Source: Sphingomonas sp. CROZ-RG-20F-R02-07 (GTDB lineage Bacteria > Pseudomonadota > Alphaproteobacteria > Sphingomonadales > Sphingomonadaceae). Taken from it: DNA of 64,000 nt. The position numbers and the translations under genes were made by a program. The stretch is taken from the NCBI RefSeq assembly GCF_022662335.1, contig NZ_JAKNQJ010000003.1:248001-312000 (forward strand), given 5' to 3'. The notes under the pieces were generated by a model, which saw only the letters and a program-made list of their open reading frames with translations, was not told where the DNA came from and made no database searches. Positions 43,093-52,216 of this stretch are shown piece by piece. The number at the start of each line of letters is the position of its first letter. Within the stretch, counting starts at the first letter, position 1.

Positions 43093-44627
43093 GCGCGTTC
43101 TGGGATGCCATGGCGCGCGTGCCGCCGCTGCTCGCCGGACATGTGCTGCTCGCCGGCAGCGCGCTGCTGCTCGGCATCGTTATCAGCCTGCCGCTGGGTA
43201 TGTGGTCGGCGCGGCGGCCCGCGGTCGCGCGGGTCGCGCTGGGCTTTGCCAGCCTCGTCCAGACCATCCCCAGCCTCGCGCTGCTGGCGCTTTTCTATCC
43301 GCTGCTGCTGATCCTCTCGTCGCTGGTCGGCGGCGGCATCCCCGCGCTCGGCTTTCTGCCGTCGCTGATCGCGCTGACGCTCTATGCCTTGCTCCCGATC
43401 CTGCGCAACGGGGTCGCGGGGCTGCACGGGCTCGATCCCGCGGTGATCGCCGCGGCGGATGCGGTGGGGATGACGCCCGCGCAGAAACTGCGCCTGGTCG
43501 AGGCGCCGCTCGTCGCCCCCGTGCTGATCGCGGGCATCCGCACCGCCGCGGTGTGGACGATCGGCGCCGCCACGCTGTCGACCACGGTCGGCTATGCGAG
43601 TCTCGGCGACTTGATCTTCGCGGGGCTCCAGACCCAGGCCTGGGCGCTGGTGCTGGCCGGCTGCGTCGCCTCCGCGGCGCTCGCGCTCGCGGTCGATCTG
43701 CTGATCGGGCTGATCGAGCGCGGGCTGACGGAGCGGCGGCGCTGGATGATCGTCGCCGGCGTGGCGGCGCTCCTCGGCGGCGCGCTGCTGTCGACCGCGC
43801 CGCTCTGGGCGCACCGTGCCGGATCGCGCGACATCGTGGTGGGCGCCAAGAACTTCTCGGAGCAATATATTCTGTCGCGCCTGATCGGCGACCGGCTCAC
43901 GCGCGCGGGCTACCATGTCACTTATCGCGACGGCCTGGGCTCGGCAGTGATCTTCGGCGCGGTCGCGAGCGGTGCGGTCGACGTCTATGTCGATTATGCG
44001 GGCACGATCTGGACCGCGGAGATGAAGCGCACCGACGTGCCCGATCATGCCGCGATGGTGGCAGCGATCCGCGACTGGGCGGCGCGCGCGCACGGCGTCG
44101 CGCTCGTCGGGCCGCTCGGTTTCGAGAACGCCTATGCCTTTGCGATGCGCGAGGGGGATGCGCAGGCGCGGGGGATCGCGACGCTCGCCGATCTGGCGCG
44201 CGCCTCGCCCGCGCTGCGGCTCGGCTCCGATCTCGAATTTCTCGACCGGCCCGAATGGGCGGCGGTGAAGCGCGCCTATCCGATGCGGTTCGCCGCGACG
44301 ACGCCGTACAGCCCCACCTTCATGTACCGCGCGCTGGAGAGCGGCCGGGCGGATGCGATCTCGGCCTTTTCCTCCGACGGGCGGATCGCCGCCGATCACC
44401 TGCGCGTCCTGAGCGATCCCGCACGCGCGATCCCCGGCTATGACGCGATCCTGCTCGTCGCACCCGCGCATGCGCATGATGCTCGGCTGCTGGCGACGCT
44501 GCGCCCGCTCGTCGGGCGCGTGCCGGTGGCGGCGATGCGCGCGGCGAACTACCGCGTCGACCGCGACGCCGACAAGCAGAGCCCGGAAGCGGCCGCGCGC
44601 TGGCTAGCCAGGACGATCGGCCTCTAG
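43089..44627 (+). CDS. ABC permease fused to substrate-binding domain (OpuC/EgtU type)
   Basis: The 512-residue protein joins a permease (about 1-220) with five or six segments to an extracytoplasmic binding domain (about 250-512), starting DIVVGAKNFSEQYIL. The NFSEQYIL-type segment and the DYAGT motif fit the OpuAC-like ligand pocket. Fused permease-binding proteins of this type import choline, carnitine, betaine or ergothioneine. The start is a GTG at 43089. Its TAG stop shares CTAG with the convergent TonB receptor gene. Confidence 0.88.
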   Translation: MSAFWDAMARVPPLLAGHVLLAGSALLLGIVISLPLGMWSARRPAVARVALGFASLVQTIPSLALLALFYPLLLILSSLVGGGIPALGFLPSLIALTLYALLPILRNGVAGLHGLDPAVIAAADAVGMTPAQKLRLVEAPLVAPVLIAGIRTAAVWTIGAATLSTTVGYASLGDLIFAGLQTQAWALVLAGCVASAALALAVDLLIGLIERGLTERRRWMIVAGVAALLGGALLSTAPLWAHRAGSRDIVVGAKNFSEQYILSRLIGDRLTRAGYHVTYRDGLGSAVIFGAVASGAVDVYVDYAGTIWTAEMKRTDVPDHAAMVAAIRDWAARAHGVALVGPLGFENAYAFAMREGDAQARGIATLADLARASPALRLGSDLEFLDRPEWAAVKRAYPMRFAATTPYSPTFMYRALESGRADAISAFSSDGRIAADHLRVLSDPARAIPGYDAILLVAPAHAHDARLLATLRPLVGRVPVAAMRAANYRVDRDADKQSPEAAARWLARTIGL

Positions 44628-47281
44628 AAGAACAGCTTGCGGATCGTGAAGCGCACGGTGCGGCCGAGCGGATCGAGATAGTCGGGCTGATAGCTGACCG
44701 GCGTCGCCCCCGTCGCGTCGGTCACGCGCTGGCGGCTGTCGAGGATGTTTTCGACCGACAGGCTGAGCCGCATGCCACGCACCCAGGGGTGCGCCTTCAG
44801 CAGATCGAGCCGCTGTCCCAGATCGGCGAACAGGCGCAGATTGGCGGTGGCGAGCCCGCCGAAGTTGAGCGTCTCCGGCGCGGCCGTCGTGCCGCCGTTC
44901 ACGCGCGTGCCGCTGGCGTAGTTGACCGACAGCCGCGCCCCCAGCCCGTTGTTGGTGATCCCGGCCTGGCCTTCCACCTCGTGGCGCGCCTGGCCGCCGC
45001 CCGATCCGACGGTGTCGCCGTTCAGCAGATCGAGCGAAGGGCCGCCCTGCTGCACGAGCACGCGATCGGTGAAGTGCCAGGTGTGATAGACCGCGAACTG
45101 GATCCGCCCACCGCCCTGCCCGCCACGGCCACCGGGACCGCCGCCACCACCACCGAAGCCGCGCCCGCCGCCGCCGCCAGGGCCGCCGCCGCCGGGACCA
45201 CCACCACCGGGCCCACCGCCGCCCGGGGCTCCGCTCGGCCCGCCACCGGGCGGCGGCCCCTCGCCGCCCGGCCCGCGCTCGCCCGGCCGTCCGGGAAAGT
45301 TCAGCCCCGCAAAGGGATTCGGGCCGAGCCCGGCGCGGAACGCCGCGATCTCCTTCTGGATCTTGGATTTGAGCGGGTGCGAGAAGTTGATTCCCCAGCG
45401 CAGTTGCGAGCTGCGGCTTTCGGCGAAGTTGATCGGGCGCGAATCGACGCGGAGCAACTGCCCGTCGGCGTCGCGCGTGAAGCGGCCGGGGAACGCCGCC
45501 TCGATCGCTGCGGTGGCGCTCGGGAAGGAGGCGATCGGATTCTCGATCCGGCTCGCCACATAATCCGCGGTGAGCGTCAGGTCCTTCGCCTTCCACGGCT
45601 TCAGCGTCATCGAGATCTTGGTGACGTGGCGATCGTCCGCGACGAGATTCGGGTTGCCGCCGGTCAGCGTCGTGACGGTCGCGGTGGTACCGGCGATATA
45701 GTCGAACACGCGGACATTGGGCGTCGTCACCTGCGGGTTGCCGAGCTGCGCCGCGGTCGGCGCCTCGTCCTGATCGGTGTGCGAGACGAGGAAGCGCAGC
45801 GCCTCGATCGGCGACCAGTTGGCGCCATAACCAAGCGTCTGGAGCGTGCCGAAATCGGAGAGATGGTCCTCCGCCAGGTTGAAGTTGGCCGACAGATTGC
45901 CGACCGCCGACAGGAAATTCTTCGACCGGCTGGTGATCGGCACGTCGATGTTCACCTGGCCGTTGACGATGTCGCGCGACACGTCGCCGCTCTGCGTCAG
46001 GCCTGAGCGATAGGAGCGGCTGGTGAAATCGCTCGCCGACGCGCCGACGCGCACGCTGGTGCCGATCGCGCCCGCTGGCAGATCGAACAGCGTGCCGTTG
46101 AACAGCGCATCGGCGCCGCCGACATTGGAAGTGGAGCGCGCGCTGTTCACGCCGAGCGCATCGAAGTCGCCGACGTTCAGCGGTCCGCGCGGATTGGCGG
46201 TCGGATCGCCCGCGTTCAGCCGCGCCTGATAGGCGCTGGCATCGAATCCGGTGGCGGTGAAGGTCTTGCTGTCGACCCGGTCGTAATTGCCCGTGAGCGA
46301 CCAGCGCCAATGGCCGAGATCGCCGTTGAACGTCGTGCCGGCGTGATAGGTGATGGCCTCGTTCGTCTGCGTCAGCGGATCGGTGCCGAGCGTCCGCACC
46401 ACGGTGCCGGTGCCCGCCGCCGCGAACGGGCTCGTGGCGGGCACGGTGAGCGCGACGGTCGGCAGGCCGAAATCGCCGACCCCTTGCGTCGCCTCGATCC
46501 GGGCGTTGAGCGTCGCGCCGATCGTGCCGAAAATGTTGCGCGCGAGGACCGCATTGGTGCTGAAGTCGCGCGCCGAGGGTAGCAGCGTGCGATAGGGGCG
46601 CTGGTCGACGCCGTCGAACGTGGTGCCGGCGACGGGCGCGATATCGCGCTCGGCTTCGGTGAGCGCCGAGCTCTCCGTATAATTGACGTGCAGGTTCAAC
46701 CGCTTGTCGCGCGCGATCTGGAGCAGGTCGATCTGCCCCTGCGGCGTGTTGCGGCCCCCGGCGGTGGCGAGCGTGTCGTTCAGTTCGGGCGTGGCCGCGC
46801 GGAAGCGGCGGCGCAGCACGATGTTGACCACCTTCTGGTCGGCGCGATAGCCATATTTCAGCGCGACCTCCTCGGGCAGGATCTCCGCGCGGGCGATCGC
46901 CTCGGTCGGGATGTCGCGGATCTCGGCGAAGCTCGAAATGCGGCGGCCGTTGAGCAGCACGACGGGCGCTCCGCTGCCGCGGCCGCTGGTCGTCTGCGGC
47001 GACAGCTCGTTCAGCAGGTCCGCGATGGTGCTCACGCCATAGGAGCGGATGTCGGCGGGCCCGAGCACCTGATCGGGGGTGATGTCGCCGATCACCGATC
47101 CGGGCGGCGTGCGCGTGCCGCGGACGATGATGTCGGGCTCGTCCGTCGCCTCGTCGGCGGGCGTGGCGCGGGTGGGCGATGTGGTCTTGGGCGCACCGGC
47201 CTGCGCCGCCGGCACGTCCTGCGCGGCGGCGATGCCCGGCGCGACGCCCAGCGCCGCGATCAACCCGATTTCGAAACGCAT
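44624..47281 (-). CDS. TonB-dependent receptor with glycine/proline-rich insertion
   Basis: The 885-residue protein starts at the ATG at 47281 (AAGGGG upstream). It has a signal peptide, a plug domain with RISSFAEI and the Gly/Asn segments, then a 22-strand barrel and a C-terminal RFTIRKLFF, the closing-strand aromatic. About residues 660-715 (45105-45300) are Gly/Pro low-complexity (GPGGGGPGGG type), a loop or extracellular insertion. No TonB-box assignment or substrate can be made. It lies beside an osmolyte-type ABC transporter but convergently. Confidence 0.9.
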   Translation of the reverse strand: MRFEIGLIAALGVAPGIAAAQDVPAAQAGAPKTTSPTRATPADEATDEPDIIVRGTRTPPGSVIGDITPDQVLGPADIRSYGVSTIADLLNELSPQTTSGRGSGAPVVLLNGRRISSFAEIRDIPTEAIARAEILPEEVALKYGYRADQKVVNIVLRRRFRAATPELNDTLATAGGRNTPQGQIDLLQIARDKRLNLHVNYTESSALTEAERDIAPVAGTTFDGVDQRPYRTLLPSARDFSTNAVLARNIFGTIGATLNARIEATQGVGDFGLPTVALTVPATSPFAAAGTGTVVRTLGTDPLTQTNEAITYHAGTTFNGDLGHWRWSLTGNYDRVDSKTFTATGFDASAYQARLNAGDPTANPRGPLNVGDFDALGVNSARSTSNVGGADALFNGTLFDLPAGAIGTSVRVGASASDFTSRSYRSGLTQSGDVSRDIVNGQVNIDVPITSRSKNFLSAVGNLSANFNLAEDHLSDFGTLQTLGYGANWSPIEALRFLVSHTDQDEAPTAAQLGNPQVTTPNVRVFDYIAGTTATVTTLTGGNPNLVADDRHVTKISMTLKPWKAKDLTLTADYVASRIENPIASFPSATAAIEAAFPGRFTRDADGQLLRVDSRPINFAESRSSQLRWGINFSHPLKSKIQKEIAAFRAGLGPNPFAGLNFPGRPGERGPGGEGPPPGGGPSGAPGGGGPGGGGPGGGGPGGGGGRGFGGGGGGPGGRGGQGGGRIQFAVYHTWHFTDRVLVQQGGPSLDLLNGDTVGSGGGQARHEVEGQAGITNNGLGARLSVNYASGTRVNGGTTAAPETLNFGGLATANLRLFADLGQRLDLLKAHPWVRGMRLSLSVENILDSRQRVTDATGATPVSYQPDYLDPLGRTVRFTIRKLFF

Positions 47282-47368
47282 GTTCACCCCTTCACCCGCG
47301 CGGCCCGATCCTCCGCGAACGAAATCGATCCGGTGCCGTGCCGCCGCTAGCCGCCAATTGTCGCAGGA

Positions 47369-47827
47369 TTATGCCGGGCGACGCTTCATCCGGACGAGCG
47401 CGGCATCGAGCGCGGAGAGAAAGCGCGACCGGTCCGCGGCGGCGAACGGCGCCGGGCCGCCGATCGCGTCGCCGCCCGCGCGCAGATCCGCCATGATCGC
47501 GCGCGTGGCGATCGCACCGCCGATCGAGCTGGTCGTGAACGGCTTGCCATTGGGGCCGAGCACCTGCGCGCCCGCCTTCAGGCAGCGGTCGGCGAGGAGG
47601 ATGTCGGCGGTTACGACCACCGCATCCGGGTCGGCCACCTCGGCGATCCAGTCGTCCGCGGCGTCGAACGCGTCGCTCACCACGACGCGCGACACCAGAG
47701 GATGGTCGGGGATCCGGATCCGCTGGTTGCTCACGATCGTGACGGCCACGCCGTGCCGCCACGCCACCTTGTACACCTCGTCCTTCACCGGACAGGCGTC
47801 CGCGTCGACCAGGATGCGCAGGTTCAC
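47369..47827 (-). CDS. YaiI/YqxD family (UPF0178) protein
   Basis: The 152-residue protein has ILVDADACPVKDEVYKVA at its start, ADPDAVVVTADILLADRCLKAGA, and the TTSSIGGAIATRAIMADLR segment of UPF0178, a PIN-like fold. It starts at a GTG at 47827 that overlaps the helicase stop codon (GTGA), so the two are cotranslated. Function unknown; the fold suggests a nuclease. Confidence 0.88.
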   Translation of the reverse strand: MNLRILVDADACPVKDEVYKVAWRHGVAVTIVSNQRIRIPDHPLVSRVVVSDAFDAADDWIAEVADPDAVVVTADILLADRCLKAGAQVLGPNGKPFTTSSIGGAIATRAIMADLRAGGDAIGGPAPFAAADRSRFLSALDAALVRMKRRPA

Positions 47828-49530
47828 CGCGCCGGCTTGCCCTGATACGCGCGCGGCTTGTGCCGCACCGGGGCGGCGTTCGACTGGCGGGGGTTGCGGC
47901 GCGGGCCGCTCGCGGCATGGCCGGGATCGCCATCGGCGGGGAGGAACTGCACGCCGCTCTCGTCGTCGGCATTGCTCTTTGCGGTGCGCTTCACCGCATC
48001 GGCGAACTTGGCCGCCACCATCCGCGGGATCTCGAACGCGGTTTCGTTCGGGCCGATGCGGATCGCGCCGATCTCGTTCTTGGTGATGTGCCCGCGGCGG
48101 CAGATCAGCGGCAGCAGCCAGCGCGGATCGGCATTGTGCCGGCGGCCGACGTCCATCCGGAACCAGACGGTGTCCTCGAATCCGGCGCGCGGCCCCTCGT
48201 TGCGGTCGCTCTGGCGCGGCGCGCCCGCCTCCATCAGCTCTTCGGCGGCGGGCAGCTTGGCGCGGTGCGCCTGCACCAGCGCGGCGGCGATCTCTTCGGG
48301 CGTGCGCTCGGCGAGCAGGCGTTCGGCGAGCACGCGATCCTCGTCGTCGATCTCGACGGGCGCGAGCAGCGTCTCGATCAGGCGGTCGCGATCCTTCGCG
48401 CGGATGTCGTCGGCGGTCGGCGCGTCGATCCACTCGGCGTTGATCCGCGCGCCGCGCAACATGCCCTCGACGCGGCGGCGCTTGGGATAGGGCACGATCA
48501 GCACGGCGGTGCCCTTCTTGCCCGCGCGACCGGTGCGGCCCGAACGGTGTTGCAGCGCCTCGGCATCGCGCGGCAGCTCGACATGGACGACGAGGCTGAG
48601 CGTCGGCAGATCGATGCCGCGTGCCGCCACGTCGGTCGCGACGCACACCCGCGCACGCTGGTCGCGCAGCGCCTGGAGCGCCTGGTTGCGCTCGGACTGC
48701 GAATGCTCGCCCGACAGCGCGACCGCGGCGAACCCGCGCTCCAGCAGGCTGGCGTGAAGGTGGCGGACATTGTCGCGCGTGGCGCAGAACAGCATCGCCG
48801 TTTCCGCCTCGTGGAAGCGCAGCAGGTTGATGACCGCATGCTCGATCTCGGACGGGCTGACGGTCACCGCCTGATAGGTGATGTCGCCATGCCCGCGATC
48901 CTCGCCCACCGTCGAGATCCGCAGCGCGTCGCGCTGGTACCGCTTGGCGAGCGCCACGATCGGCCGCGGCATCGTCGCCGAGAACAGCAGCGTGCGGCGC
49001 TGATCGGGCGTGCCGTCGAGAATCTGCTCCAGATCCTCGCGAAAGCCCATGTCGAGCATCTCGTCCGCTTCGTCGAGCACCGCGACGCGCAGCGACGACA
49101 GGTCGAGCGCGCCGCGCTCCAGGTGATCGCGCAGGCGGCCAGGCGTGCCGACGACGATATGCGCGCCGTGGCCGAGCGAACGGCGCTCCTTGGAGGCATC
49201 CATGCCGCCGACGCAGGTGGAGATGCGCGCACCCGCCTTGCCATAGAGCCACATCAGCTCGCGGCTGACCTGGAGCGCCAGTTCGCGCGTCGGCGCGATG
49301 ACGAGCGCGAGCGGCTTGGCGGGCGGCGGCAGGCCGTTGTCGCCGATCAACTGGTCCGCCATGGCGAGACCGAAGGCGACGGTCTTGCCCGAACCGGTCT
49401 GCGCCGAGACGATCAGGTCGCGGCCATGCGCCTCGGGTTCGAGGACGGCGGCCTGGACGGGGGTGGGTGCTTCATAGCCACGCGCGGTGAGCGCGTCCGA
49501 CAGGAGCGCGGGGAGTTTCGAGAAAGGCAT
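47824..49530 (-). CDS. DEAD-box RNA helicase with DbpA-type RNA-binding domain
   Basis: The 568-residue protein has the Q motif, AQTGSGKT at 43-50, DEAD at 153-156, SAT at 184-186, HRSGRTGRAG in domain 2, then a C-terminal RNA-recognition-like part (about 460-530) and a basic tail. It is the DeaD/CsdA group that acts in ribosome assembly and RNA decay, especially in the cold. The start is at the ATG at 49530 (MPFSKLPALL); the upstream extension is unlikely. Confidence 0.92.
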   Translation of the reverse strand: MPFSKLPALLSDALTARGYEAPTPVQAAVLEPEAHGRDLIVSAQTGSGKTVAFGLAMADQLIGDNGLPPPAKPLALVIAPTRELALQVSRELMWLYGKAGARISTCVGGMDASKERRSLGHGAHIVVGTPGRLRDHLERGALDLSSLRVAVLDEADEMLDMGFREDLEQILDGTPDQRRTLLFSATMPRPIVALAKRYQRDALRISTVGEDRGHGDITYQAVTVSPSEIEHAVINLLRFHEAETAMLFCATRDNVRHLHASLLERGFAAVALSGEHSQSERNQALQALRDQRARVCVATDVAARGIDLPTLSLVVHVELPRDAEALQHRSGRTGRAGKKGTAVLIVPYPKRRRVEGMLRGARINAEWIDAPTADDIRAKDRDRLIETLLAPVEIDDEDRVLAERLLAERTPEEIAAALVQAHRAKLPAAEELMEAGAPRQSDRNEGPRAGFEDTVWFRMDVGRRHNADPRWLLPLICRRGHITKNEIGAIRIGPNETAFEIPRMVAAKFADAVKRTAKSNADDESGVQFLPADGDPGHAASGPRRNPRQSNAAPVRHKPRAYQGKPAR

Positions 49531-49581
49531 GATCGGGTCCAAGATGGGGCGCGCCGCCACCACGGGCAAGGCGTGCACAAG

Positions 49582-50751
49582 TCAAAGGGCCCGGCCCGCG
49601 GCCCATCCGCTCGCCCATGCCCATTGGAAGTTGTAGCCGCCGAGCCATCCCGTGACATCGACCGCTTCGCCGACCGCATACAGGTTTTGCACGCGTTTGG
49701 CTTCCATTGTTTGCGACGACAGCTCCGCGGTCGAAATCCCGCCGATCGTCACCTCCGCCTTGGCATAGCCCTCGGTGCCGTTCGGCGCGAACCGCCACGC
49801 CGCCAGCGCGCGCCCCGCCTCGGCCAGGCGGCGGTCGGTCGCGCCGGCCAGCGGGCCGTCCAGCCCGATCCGATCGGCGAGCGTCTCGGCCAGCCGCGCC
49901 GACAGCGCGCCGCCGAGCAGCTTGCGCAACGTGGCGCGCGGTTGCTCGCGCTTGGCGGCGACGATCCAGTCGGGATCGCGCCCCGGCAGGAAGTCGATCG
50001 CGACCGGCTGGCCGTGGCGCCAATAGGACGAGATCTGGAGGATCGCCGGCCCCGACAGCCCGCGATGCGTGAACAGCGCCGCCTCGCGGAACCGCGTCTT
50101 GCCGCATCCGGCGACCACGTCGGCCGACACGCCCGACAATTCGCGGAACAGCGCCTCGTCCTGCCCCAACGTCAGCGGCACGAGCGCGGGGCGCGGCTCG
50201 ACCAGCTTCAGCCCGAACTGGCGTGCAAGATCATAGGCGAAGCCGGTCGCGCCCATTTTCGGGATCGAGGGGCCGCCGGTCGCGATCACCAGCGCGGACG
50301 CGTCATGGCTGCGATCGCCGATCGTCACGCGGTAACGGCCATCGGCGTGCGCGACGTTCGTGACCGGGTGGCCGAGCGCGAGCGTCACCCCGCCCTTGGC
50401 GCATTCGTCCTCCAGCATGGCGACGATCTGTTTGGCGGAGCCGTCGCAAAAGAGCTGCCCGAGCGTCTTTTCATGCCAGGCGATGCCGTGGCTTTCGACG
50501 AGCGCCAGGAAGTCCGCCGCGGCGTAGCGGCCGAGCGCGGATTTGGCGAAATGCGGGTTGGCGGAAAGATAGCGGTCCGCCGCGGTGCCCAGATTGGTGA
50601 AGTTGCACCGGCCGCCGCCCGAGATCAGGATCTTCTTGCCCGGCCGATCGGCATGATCGACCAGCAGCACGCGCCGCCCCCGCTGCCCCGCGACCGCGGC
50701 GCACATGAGGCCGGCGGCCCCCGCCCCCAGGATGATCGCGTCATACTCCAT
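49582..50751 (-). CDS. NAD(P)/FAD-dependent oxidoreductase, HI0933/YhiN family
   Basis: The 389-residue flavoprotein has ILGAGAAGLMCAA at its start, GKKILISGGGRCNFTN, then VIATGGPSIPKMGATG, and a C-terminal GEAVDVTGWLGGYNFQWAWASG. This is the HI0933-like family; its reaction is not established to my knowledge. It starts at 50751, near a dispersed hairpin element, and lies divergent from the RNase HI-like gene. Confidence 0.9.
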   Translation of the reverse strand: MEYDAIILGAGAAGLMCAAVAGQRGRRVLLVDHADRPGKKILISGGGRCNFTNLGTAADRYLSANPHFAKSALGRYAAADFLALVESHGIAWHEKTLGQLFCDGSAKQIVAMLEDECAKGGVTLALGHPVTNVAHADGRYRVTIGDRSHDASALVIATGGPSIPKMGATGFAYDLARQFGLKLVEPRPALVPLTLGQDEALFRELSGVSADVVAGCGKTRFREAALFTHRGLSGPAILQISSYWRHGQPVAIDFLPGRDPDWIVAAKREQPRATLRKLLGGALSARLAETLADRIGLDGPLAGATDRRLAEAGRALAAWRFAPNGTEGYAKAEVTIGGISTAELSSQTMEAKRVQNLYAVGEAVDVTGWLGGYNFQWAWASGWAAGRAL

Positions 50752-50816
50752 GCCGCGCCGTAGCCGATCCGCGCACGATCAGGGAGGGGCGCGAGGAGGT
50801 TCATCCGCACCATCGT

Positions 50817-50836
50817 TCCCCGGCGAAGGCCGGGGA
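50817..50836. repeat. Dispersed hairpin element, copy 1
   Basis: TCCCCGGC pairs with GCCGGGGA around GAAG (50817-50836), an 8-bp perfect stem. A near-identical core occurs at 52997-53020. This copy lies between divergent genes, so it is not a terminator. Confidence 0.6.
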
Positions 50837-50855
50837 GCTGCTATGTTAGAGGGAA

Positions 50856-51245
50856 ATGCTACGACGCCCCATGCTCAAGCTCTTCTTCGATGGCGGCTGC
50901 CGGCCCAATCCGGGCCCGATGGAAACCGCGGTCGTGGCGCGGGGGATCGTGCATCACGCCACCGGGATCGGTATCGGCAGCAACGACCAGGCGGAGTGGC
51001 GCGCCGCGCGTCATGCGCTCCGCGTGGCGCGCGACTTGGGTGCGACCGATATCGTGCTCGTCGGCGATTCGGCGCGCGTCGTGGCGCAGGCGAACGGCGC
51101 GCCGTGCCGCAGCGCGGCGCTCGCCGCCGAGCGCGAGGCGTTCCGCGCGGAGGCCGCGGGCTTCGCGCGCGTCCGCATCCGCCATATCGGCCGCGCGCAG
51201 AATCTGGCGGGCACCGCGCTCGAGAAGCGGCATGGCCGGCGCTGA
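50856..51245 (+). CDS. RNase HI-like protein lacking the fourth acidic residue
   Basis: The 129-residue protein has the RNase HI core FFDGGCRPNPG (Asp12), QAEWRAA (Glu47), LVGDSARV (Asp71), but RAQNLAGTALE has Gly119 where Asp is expected. Three of the four catalytic acids remain, so cleavage of RNA-DNA hybrids may be weak or changed. An ATG at 50871 (MLKLFF) is also possible. It precedes trhO by 38 bases and may share its transcript. Confidence 0.8.
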   Translation: MLRRPMLKLFFDGGCRPNPGPMETAVVARGIVHHATGIGIGSNDQAEWRAARHALRVARDLGATDIVLVGDSARVVAQANGAPCRSAALAAEREAFRAEAAGFARVRIRHIGRAQNLAGTALEKRHGRR

Positions 51246-51283
51246 TCTCGACCCCCGACACCGCTTGCGGTAAGCGCGCGCGG

Positions 51284-52216
51284 ATGTCCGACCAGCCGAT
51301 CCGCGTCGCCGCCCTCTACCGGTTCGCGCGCTTTCCCGATCCCGAGGCGCTCCGTGCACCGATCGAAGCGCTGTGCCGCGCGCGCGGCGTGCGCGGCACG
51401 CTGCTGCTCGCGGGCGAGGGGCTGAACGGCACGATCGCCGGCGCGCCCGATGCGATCGCGGCGGTGGTCGCGCATCTGCGCGCCCTGCCCGGCTGCGCCG
51501 CGCTGACGCTGAAATATGCCGATGCCCCAGCGATGCCCTTCCACCGGCTGAAGGTGCGGGTGAAAGCCGAGATCGTCACGATGGGCGAGGCGGTCGATCC
51601 GCTGGGCGAGGCCGGCACCTATGTCGCGCCCGCGGAATGGAACGCGCTGATCGCGGATCCCGACACCGTGCTGATCGATACCCGCAACGCCTATGAGGTG
51701 AAGATCGGCAGCTTCGCCGGCGCGATCGATCCGGGCACCGAGAGCTTTCGCGACTTTCCCGCCTGGTTCCGCGCGCATCGCGACGAATGGGCGGGGCGCA
51801 AGGTCGCCATGTTCTGCACCGGCGGCATCCGCTGCGAAAAGGCGACGGCGCTGCTGAAGCGCGAAGGCGTGGCGGACGTGTTCCACCTCGATGGCGGCAT
51901 CCTGAACTATCTCGAAACCGTGCCGCCCGCCGAAAGCCGCTGGGCGGGCGAGTGTTTCGTGTTCGACGAGCGAGTCGCGGTCGGCCACGGGCTGGCCGCC
52001 GGCACGCACGTCCTGTGCCGCGGCTGCCGGATGCCGGTATCGCCCGAGGATCGCGCCTCGCCGCTCTACGAGGACGGCGTCGCCTGCCCGGCCTGCCACG
52101 GCACGCGCGACGATGCGGCCCGCGCGGGCTATGCCGAGCGCCACCGCCAGGCCCGGCTCGCCGAGGCGCGCGGGCAGGCCCATGTCGGCGCGACCTATGA
52201 TCCACCCGGTCGCTGA
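51284..52216 (+). CDS. trhO: tRNA uridine(34) hydroxylase (rhodanese-type)
   Basis: The 310-residue protein has an N-terminal acylphosphatase-like domain, then a rhodanese domain with the active loop CTGGIRCEKA (Cys178), and a C-terminal Cys-rich segment. It matches TrhO/YceA, which makes 5-hydroxyuridine at tRNA position 34 in an oxygen-dependent way. Its end overlaps the start of the SpoU methyltransferase gene by 20 bases, so both likely act in RNA modification from one transcript. Confidence 0.93.
   Translation: MSDQPIRVAALYRFARFPDPEALRAPIEALCRARGVRGTLLLAGEGLNGTIAGAPDAIAAVVAHLRALPGCAALTLKYADAPAMPFHRLKVRVKAEIVTMGEAVDPLGEAGTYVAPAEWNALIADPDTVLIDTRNAYEVKIGSFAGAIDPGTESFRDFPAWFRAHRDEWAGRKVAMFCTGGIRCEKATALLKREGVADVFHLDGGILNYLETVPPAESRWAGECFVFDERVAVGHGLAAGTHVLCRGCRMPVSPEDRASPLYEDGVACPACHGTRDDAARAGYAERHRQARLAEARGQAHVGATYDPPGR

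Noticed and set aside
47860..50763. A 967-codon plus-strand frame
   Set aside because: Antisense to DEAD helicase and the HI0933-type flavoprotein; no motif in its own translation.
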